Below are positions 25,210-29,181 of a stretch of 29,181 bases of DNA, in pieces. The number at the start of each line of letters is the position of its first letter. Within the stretch, counting starts at the first letter, position 1. The stretch covers positions 1 to 29,181 of the IMG/VR virus record IMGVR_UViG_3300032093_000622; one strand, written 5' to 3'. Position numbers and translations under genes: made by a program. The stretch is from a virus. The notes under the pieces were generated by a model. The model saw only the letters and a program-made list of their open reading frames with translations, was not told the DNA's origin and ran no database searches.

Positions 25210-25406
25210 TCGCCTTCCCCCACATCTGCCCAGCTGCCACACCAGCTGTCGTGATAGACGGTTGGCCAGCGCGGATGAAAGCGCGTGCTGTATTCAGGCG
25301 GTTGGCAGCGGCACTGAAGAAAGTGCTGCCTCTCGTAAACAAAGTCGCGTGCGTATCTGCAGTTGCTGCAGCACTGCTCACGCAGCGGCGGATAACTGTT
25401 CGTCAT
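25206..25406 (-). CDS. Small cysteine-rich zinc-binding protein (66 aa)
   Basis: A 66-residue protein with Cys at 12, 13, 16, 32, 34 and 56 in the order C-C-x2-C ... C-x-C-x-P-P ... W-C-G. The pattern CSNCRY ... LQCRCQPPEYS ... SWCGSW is common among small phage and prophage metal-binding proteins with a rubredoxin- or knuckle-like appearance. It overlaps the resolvase gene end by 29 bp and the zinc-ribbon gene by ATGA. Function unknown. Confidence 0.7.
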   Translation of the reverse strand: MTNSYPPLREQCCSNCRYARDFVYERQHFLQCRCQPPEYSTRFHPRWPTVYHDSWCGSWADVGEGE

Positions 25407-25767
25407 TCCAGATGACCTTCAAGTGAATTGACTGGTTGTTCTTGGGTTGCTGCTGCCACTGCGCTTCGATTCGCTGCAGCACCGTCACCCGGTCATCGGC
25501 CCACACAATCCCGTTGCCGGCATCCATCACGGCGCCGGCCAAGTTGTCCAGGTCAGATGTTCCGGGCCCAAAGAAGGTGAGGTGCAGCGCCACCACCTGA
25601 CCCTTCTCCAGCGGTGGGACAGTCCACCACTCACTGAGGATTGCCTGAACGCTTTCAGCCCAGGTGCGGTACTTGGTGTCCTTGTAGGCAGAGCCTCGCC
25701 CAAAGCGAGGCCGTGCCTTGGGCTGCAGCGGCACCGGCAATACGAAGTCGGCGGTGCGCAACGCCAT
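25378..25767 (-). CDS. rusA: RusA-family Holliday-junction resolvase
   Basis: A 129-residue RusA-like endonuclease, close to the usual 120 residues. Visible features are the N-terminal PVPLQPKARPRFGR segment and the catalytic acidic cluster SDLDNLAGAVMDAGNGIVWADD, with D72, D74 and D91/D92 matching the D-x-D...D arrangement of RusA. It resolves four-way DNA junctions formed during recombination and concatemer processing. In T7 this step is done by the unrelated endonuclease I (gp3) encoded in the same position, so this is a non-homologous replacement. Its ATG overlaps the SSB stop as TGATG. Confidence 0.92.
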   Translation of the reverse strand: MALRTADFVLPVPLQPKARPRFGRGSAYKDTKYRTWAESVQAILSEWWTVPPLEKGQVVALHLTFFGPGTSDLDNLAGAVMDAGNGIVWADDRVTVLQRIEAQWQQQPKNNQSIHLKVIWNDEQLSAAA

Positions 25768-26453
25768 CAGAAGGGGATCTCCTCGTCATCGGCTTCAGCC
25801 AGCACCGCGGGAGCCTCCGCCGCAACCTGCTTGGCGCGAGCCCGCAGCTTGTCAGCCATGCTCATTTCGGCTGGCTCCTCTGTAGCGAACGGGGTCTGGG
25901 CGGCAGGTGTCTCGGCCACGTAGCCGTCTTCCTCGCCGAAGGCCGACGCTGCATCAACCCGCTCGTAAGCCACCAGGTCAATTACCTGCAGCGACTCGAG
26001 GGTGAGGCTGATGCCCTTGGCACCACTGCGCTTCTCGGTCCAACCCCAGGCCGAGAACGCCACCTTGACCTTGGAGCCGTTGCCGATCAGGCAGTCCTGA
26101 GGCCAGAGGTTCTTCTTGCTATCGACGATCACCGGCGGGGACATCAGGTTCCCCTTGGCGCTCATCTCGGTGCGCTTGAACCGGAAGCGGATCTTTCCGG
26201 TGGGGTTCTTGTCCTTGTCCATCTGATCGGCGAAAGGCCAGGCGTTCTTCGCTTGCTTGGCGCCGGGGCCGTTCACTTCGACGAACAGAAGTTCGATTTT
26301 TTCGATGAAAGCAATGGTCTCTGGGTCGGCCGGATCAAGGGCCAGCTCGATCGACCAAGCGCGAGGGTCGCCTTCCTCGTAGCCATCAGCGGGCTCGAGA
26401 ACTTTGGCCCACCAGGCTTCGCCAAGCGGGGAAACGTGGAGCTGTCGCGGCAT
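25767..26453 (-). CDS. Single-stranded DNA-binding protein (T7 gp2.5-like) with bacterial-SSB-like tail
   Basis: A 228-residue protein from the ATG at 26453 (MPRQLHVSPLGEAWWAKVLE); T7 gp2.5 is 232 residues. An in-frame GTG at 26492 would add 13 residues but lies inside a hairpin, so I prefer the ATG. Family-like segments are the WWAKVLEPADGYE start, WSIELALDPADPETIAFIEK, KNAWPFADQMDKDKN followed by an FRFKRTEM strand, and KVKVAFSAWGW near the end of the OB fold. A flexible linker leads to an acidic C-terminus, AEADDEEIPF. T7 gp2.5 has an acidic tail ending in Phe; here the last residues closely resemble the D-D-D-I-P-F tip of bacterial SSB. Encoded directly after RNA polymerase and coupled to the resolvase. 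Confidence 0.9.
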   Translation of the reverse strand: MPRQLHVSPLGEAWWAKVLEPADGYEEGDPRAWSIELALDPADPETIAFIEKIELLFVEVNGPGAKQAKNAWPFADQMDKDKNPTGKIRFRFKRTEMSAKGNLMSPPVIVDSKKNLWPQDCLIGNGSKVKVAFSAWGWTEKRSGAKGISLTLESLQVIDLVAYERVDAASAFGEEDGYVAETPAAQTPFATEEPAEMSMADKLRARAKQVAAEAPAVLAEADDEEIPF

Positions 26454-26491
26454 TTGTGCGCCACATGTGGAGGACAGCGAGACCTTAAGCA

Positions 26492-26520
26492 CCTAGGAGT
26501 GCTACGGCAAGACTCCTAGG
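26492..26520 (-). terminator. Strong hairpin between RNA polymerase and SSB genes
   Basis: Perfect 9-bp inverted repeat, CCTAGGAGT and ACTCCTAGG, around an 11-base loop. Flanking GAGAC and GTCTC could extend it after an internal bulge. It lies 6 bp after the RNA polymerase stop and about 40 bp before the SSB ATG. There is no T-run, so it may be an RNA processing or stability element, a weak terminator, or a protein-binding site rather than a classic intrinsic terminator. Confidence 0.5.
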
Positions 26521-26526
26521 AGAGTC

Positions 26527-28938
26527 TCACGAGAAGCAATGTGGGTTCTGTCCGATCTCTCCGTGGCATAAGTCGCCCACCTGCGGCGGCGGTGGCAGGC
26601 TCTTAACCCCTGCAGCATCAGCGATCTGAGCCGACATCTCAGCCAGCCAGTCCGGTGCATACAACCCCCTGAGCTCATCGTGCAGGGTGTGATGCAGCCA
26701 GCCTGCGCGAGATGGAATTGTCGCAAAGCAGTCGTGATTGGTTAGGAGCTGCGCCCCTTGCTCTCCACTCTTCTCGATGACTAACTGGCACAGCGCCGCA
26801 TCAAACGAGTGGACCGTGTTGGCGGTCACCGCCCGGTTGGTACTGCGTGCTGACAGCTCTCCTTCTGTTGCCTCATCCGCCCACGTCTGCCACCGCCGCC
26901 GGCCATGGGCCAGGGTCGTGACAGTGGTGCGTGCATCCAGTGCATCGCCCAGCCGGATCGGCATCCCCATTGGGCTGGTCCACTGCACCGCCTTGCCCTC
27001 GGCCAGCACCGTCCTGGTCACGGTGCGCAGCCAGGTCTGCAGATCGAGGCAGCTCTTGAGCTCAGCCCCCAGCAGCACCCCCAGCTTGCGGGCCAGGTAG
27101 CGGGCCGGCGCCAGGTAGGCGAACTCCCACTGGTAGAGCTTGAGCCCGGCCTGCCGCTCCTCGAGCGCTGCCACCAGCCCCTCCACCACACCCAGGAACT
27201 GGGCGCCATAGATGGTCGTCATCACTGGGCCTTTGCACAGCGAGCGATCAACGCCGAACTCAAGCCAGAGCTGGGCCATGCGCTGCTCGCGCTCGGTGCC
27301 GTTGCTCAGATCCAGCCGCAGCAGCCGCTGCAGTTCGCCTGCGATGTGGGTGTAGAGATCGCGGTGGCTTTTGCCGGCGATGTTGGTCAGCTTGGCCAGC
27401 CTGCGATCACGCACCAGGGCAGACGCAATGCCAATGCCGCTGCAGGTTTGGTCGAACCGCACCGGTGTGGTGCAGCTGCTGCTCGGGTCAGCCACCTGCT
27501 GCGCAATGGCGCGGCACAACTGCAGGTACTGCCATGGATCCTTGGCATCACGCCACAGCTCAAGCCGATCCAGTGGCGCCTCTGCCGCTGCGCACATCTC
27601 GATCAGGTGATTGCGGCCCCACTCCAGCCGGGCCTGCCAGTTGCCTCGGATCCCCCAGTGACTGGCCGCACCTTTGAGCAGCCACTCAAGCGCCTCGACT
27701 GAGCAGGTCTCGCCGTGGCTGAAGTGAACGGCAGCCTTCTCCCAGTCCGGGCCCTGGTGGGTGGCGTAGCGGTTGGAGGTGTAGAGCCGGCCACGGAAAT
27801 CGCTGCAGTAGGCGAACCAGATCGGCATCCCAGCCACCTCCTCGCACTGCCGGATGGTCTGCTCAATCCGGTTGCGTTCTGCTGCGCCCTCGCAGCGGTC
27901 GCGCTGCGCCTTCAGGCGTTGTCGCTGGTAATCCTTGAAGGCCTCAGGCCCGAGCAACTCCTGTGGCCGCGCCGGATCCTCGAGCGGGTCGCGGGTGACA
28001 GGGAACAGCCCCCGGATGTTGTGATCCCAGGCGCAGCGCTGCAGCTCAACCATGCCCGGGTCGATGCGCAGCTCCTGCTGCTGCAGCTGGTTCACCGCCT
28101 TGAGCACTGGGGCCAGGGCGGCTGGTGTCAGGTGACCGAGGTCCAGCCCGGCCCTGCTGCGCACCAGCGGTTGCTTGTTGTCCAGGTGCCCGCCGCCGTG
28201 CATCCCCTCCCATGGCCGCGGCGGCACCAGCATTGGCAGTCGGCGTGCCTGGAAGGGCCGCGGCGGGTTGGCCTTGATCACCGCTTCAGCTGTTGCAGTT
28301 GGCCGCACGGTGCAGCGCAGCCGGCCATTGCGGCTGGTGGTGCCCACCTCCACCAGATCGGTGTTGCCCAGGATCACCTGCAGCAGCAGGTTGCCCACCT
28401 CCACCTTCTCTGTGTGTGTCCACCCGCTGCAGTCCAGCCGCAGCTGCTCGAGCACCTTGGTGTTGCTCAGCGCCTTTGCCCCTTTGCGTTTGCGGATCAG
28501 CCGCATCAGGTCAGGGCTGGCCTGTTCGATCCGTCCGGCCTTGAGCTCGTCCTGCAGGGCCTTGCCGATGACACCGGCCAGCCGGCGCTGCTCAGGGCGC
28601 TGACTGATCTGGTCGATCACCACTCCCAGGGCGATGGCAGCAATGGACCTTGGCCCTCGATTGGTGACGTGCAGCAGTAGTGGCCAGGCGGCGAAGTGCG
28701 GGCCCGGCTTGTTGGGGTTGGCCAGCAGCTCCTCGAGCAGCAGGCCCAGGGCCACGGTCACCTGCTCGGCGTACTGGGTGAAGAGGGCCCGGCCGTACTC
28801 AGTGACGCTCTCTTTGCCCTGCGCTTTGAGCTTGGCTCGGGCATTGATTGCATCCCATTTCGCCCGCTCTCTTTCCCTCTCCTCCCTCTGCTTCTGCAGT
28901 TTGTCCACAGGGGTGGACGCGGGATTTTTGGGTTTCAA
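26527..28938 (-). CDS. Single-subunit DNA-directed RNA polymerase (T7 gp1-like)
   Basis: An 803-residue T7-type RNA polymerase, somewhat shorter than T7 (883). Key motifs, numbered from the TTG at 28938: SDFRGRLYTSNRY (379-391); the motif A region VRFDQTCSGIG with catalytic D496; motif B RSLCKGPVMTTIYGAQ with K569 and Y577 (T7 K631 and Y639); and motif C NHDCFATIP with catalytic D736 (T7 D812, where the sequence is HDSFGT). NTVHSFDAA precedes it at about 707-715. The promoter-specificity loop region (about 670-700) is unlike T7, so promoters will differ. The start is uncertain: TTG at 28938 or GTG at residue 11, neither with a good ribosome-binding site. It should transcribe the middle and late genes to its left. 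Confidence 0.96.
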   Translation of the reverse strand: MKPKNPASTPVDKLQKQREERERERAKWDAINARAKLKAQGKESVTEYGRALFTQYAEQVTVALGLLLEELLANPNKPGPHFAAWPLLLHVTNRGPRSIAAIALGVVIDQISQRPEQRRLAGVIGKALQDELKAGRIEQASPDLMRLIRKRKGAKALSNTKVLEQLRLDCSGWTHTEKVEVGNLLLQVILGNTDLVEVGTTSRNGRLRCTVRPTATAEAVIKANPPRPFQARRLPMLVPPRPWEGMHGGGHLDNKQPLVRSRAGLDLGHLTPAALAPVLKAVNQLQQQELRIDPGMVELQRCAWDHNIRGLFPVTRDPLEDPARPQELLGPEAFKDYQRQRLKAQRDRCEGAAERNRIEQTIRQCEEVAGMPIWFAYCSDFRGRLYTSNRYATHQGPDWEKAAVHFSHGETCSVEALEWLLKGAASHWGIRGNWQARLEWGRNHLIEMCAAAEAPLDRLELWRDAKDPWQYLQLCRAIAQQVADPSSSCTTPVRFDQTCSGIGIASALVRDRRLAKLTNIAGKSHRDLYTHIAGELQRLLRLDLSNGTEREQRMAQLWLEFGVDRSLCKGPVMTTIYGAQFLGVVEGLVAALEERQAGLKLYQWEFAYLAPARYLARKLGVLLGAELKSCLDLQTWLRTVTRTVLAEGKAVQWTSPMGMPIRLGDALDARTTVTTLAHGRRRWQTWADEATEGELSARSTNRAVTANTVHSFDAALCQLVIEKSGEQGAQLLTNHDCFATIPSRAGWLHHTLHDELRGLYAPDWLAEMSAQIADAAGVKSLPPPPQVGDLCHGEIGQNPHCFS

Positions 28939-28966
28939 TTCGCATTTTCGGCTGCCTTCAGCAGTA

Positions 28967-29042
28967 ATTCCACCCCACCTGTGCAGAGATGGCTAACTGC
29001 TTGGTGCAACCGATGGATGCGAGTGCTCTGCAGGGGTGGAAT
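28967..29042. repeat. Imperfect inverted repeat between att core and RNA polymerase gene
   Basis: On the plus strand the left arm (28967-28988) reads ATTCCACCCC, five extra bases, then TGCAGAG. The right arm (29026-29042) reads CTCTGCAGGGGTGGAAT. Apart from the 5-base insertion, the 17-bp arms are exact complements around a 37-bp centre. The centre also contains TTGGTGCAAC. Both arms carry the CTGCA motif. Possible functions: divergent regulatory sites, a control region for lysogeny, or integrase arm-binding sites next to the attachment core. Confidence 0.6.
28973..28986 (-). promoter_or_regulatory. CTGCAC motif upstream of RNA polymerase
   Basis: Coding-strand CTGCACAGGTGGGG, sharing its first 11 bases with the copy upstream of the tail fibre. 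It lies about 35-48 bp before the RNA polymerase start. It is also the left arm of the larger inverted repeat of this region. Confidence 0.45.
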
Positions 29043-29051
29043 GACATTTTT

Positions 29052-29094
29052 CGGATTTTAAGTCCGCTGCGTATACCAATTCCGCCATGCTCCC
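29052..29094 (-). other. Attachment-site core: 5' half of tRNA-Leu(UAA)
   Basis: On the minus strand 43 bases read as the 5' half of a tRNA-Leu: acceptor strand GGGAGCA, T8-G9, a D-arm GCGGAATTGGTATACGC, then the anticodon arm GCGGACTTAAAATCCG with loop CTTAAAA and anticodon TAA. The match stops one base before the end of the anticodon stem; what follows (AAAAATGTC) cannot complete the stem, variable arm, T-arm or acceptor. It is therefore not a functional tRNA. A precise tRNA half next to the first phage gene is the classic form of a phage attP or prophage att core. Cyanophage P-SSP7 is known for a similar 42-bp tRNA-Leu match. An integrase gene would be expected just beyond the right edge. 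Confidence 0.82.
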
Positions 29095-29130
29095 GCCTGT
29101 GACCGCAAGGGATCTCAGGGATTCAGCCGT

Positions 29131-29166
29131 CTGCGGGGACTGCCGAACCTAAGCAGTCTGCCGCAG
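29131..29166. other. Imperfect hairpin right of the att core
   Basis: Plus-strand arms CTGCGG-GG-ACTGC and GCAGT-CTG-CCGCAG pair with an internal loop around a 9-base centre. No T-run follows on either strand. It may be the end of the gene lying to the right or a binding site near the att core. No reading frame in 29095-29181 is long enough to identify a gene end. Confidence 0.3.
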
Positions 29167-29181
29167 CGAGCAGGCAGAGAA

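Noticed and set aside
26454-26492. GTG start for SSB at 26492
   Set aside because: It would start inside the hairpin and add residues unlike gp2.5 N-termini; the ATG at 26453 gives the expected length.
29052-29094. Functional tRNA-Leu gene
   Set aside because: Only the 5' half is present; variable arm, T-arm, acceptor 3' strand and CCA-proximal sequence are missing.
29095-29181. C-terminus of an integrase at the right edge
   Set aside because: All three minus-strand frames hit stops within about 10-22 codons of the edge and no recombinase motif is visible in so short a piece.

Overview
The window is most of the genome of a T7-like podovirus (Autographiviridae type), read almost entirely from the minus strand. 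The T7 gene order is preserved from right to left: single-subunit RNA polymerase, gp2.5-type ssDNA-binding protein, Holliday-junction resolvase, a run of small early genes, gp6-type exonuclease, small virion genes, portal, scaffold, major capsid, tail tubes A and B, gp13, gp14, three very large internal-virion (ejection) proteins, tail fibre, and a second lectin-like adhesin cut off by the left edge. Terminase, lysis genes and any integrase would lie outside the window and are not seen. No photosynthesis or other host-derived metabolic genes are present.

The host is probably a picocyanobacterium of the Synechococcus/Cyanobium type. The structural proteins read like those of marine cyanopodoviruses (P-SSP7/P60 style) and the DNA is clearly GC-rich. 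At 29052-29094 there is a precise 5' half (43 nt) of a tRNA-Leu(UAA) gene with no 3' half. That is the configuration expected of a phage attachment core, and it resembles the tRNA-Leu att site described for P-SSP7. The phage may therefore be temperate, or descended from temperate phages.

Layout: 1-2788 holds the adhesins. 2831-14009 holds the ejection proteins (gp13-gp16 equivalents, with a lytic transglycosylase domain in the first large ORF). 14006-17162 holds the tail tubes. 17206-17237 is an intrinsic terminator just after the capsid gene, as T-phi is in T7. 17263-20895 holds capsid, scaffold and portal. 20898-22230 holds three tandem, related gp6.7/gp7.3-like genes. 22230-26453 holds nucleic-acid and small early genes. 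26527-28938 is the RNA polymerase. 28939-29181 is a regulatory and attachment region. Nearly all genes overlap by ATGA or TGATG or are a few bases apart, so the window is essentially one coupled polycistron broken only by a few short gaps.

The most unusual points are these. (1) The DNA polymerase (gp5) and primase-helicase (gp4) that T7-like phages carry between gp2.5 and gp6 are absent, and there is no room for them. (2) The gp2.5-like protein ends in DDEEIPF, resembling the tail tip of bacterial SSB, which would fit use of the host replisome. (3) A directional motif, CTGCAC-NN-(C/G)TG-N3 on the coding strand, sits in four of the five short intergenic gaps (upstream of RNAP, capsid, tail tube A and tail fibre), plus at the small gene after the exonuclease and at the start of gp13. 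These places resemble T7 late promoters, so it is a candidate phage promoter or operator. (4) Three consecutive small genes share N- and C-terminal signatures (MC-(F/A)-G and G-x-G-(L/V)-N-I) and visible DNA-level duplication.
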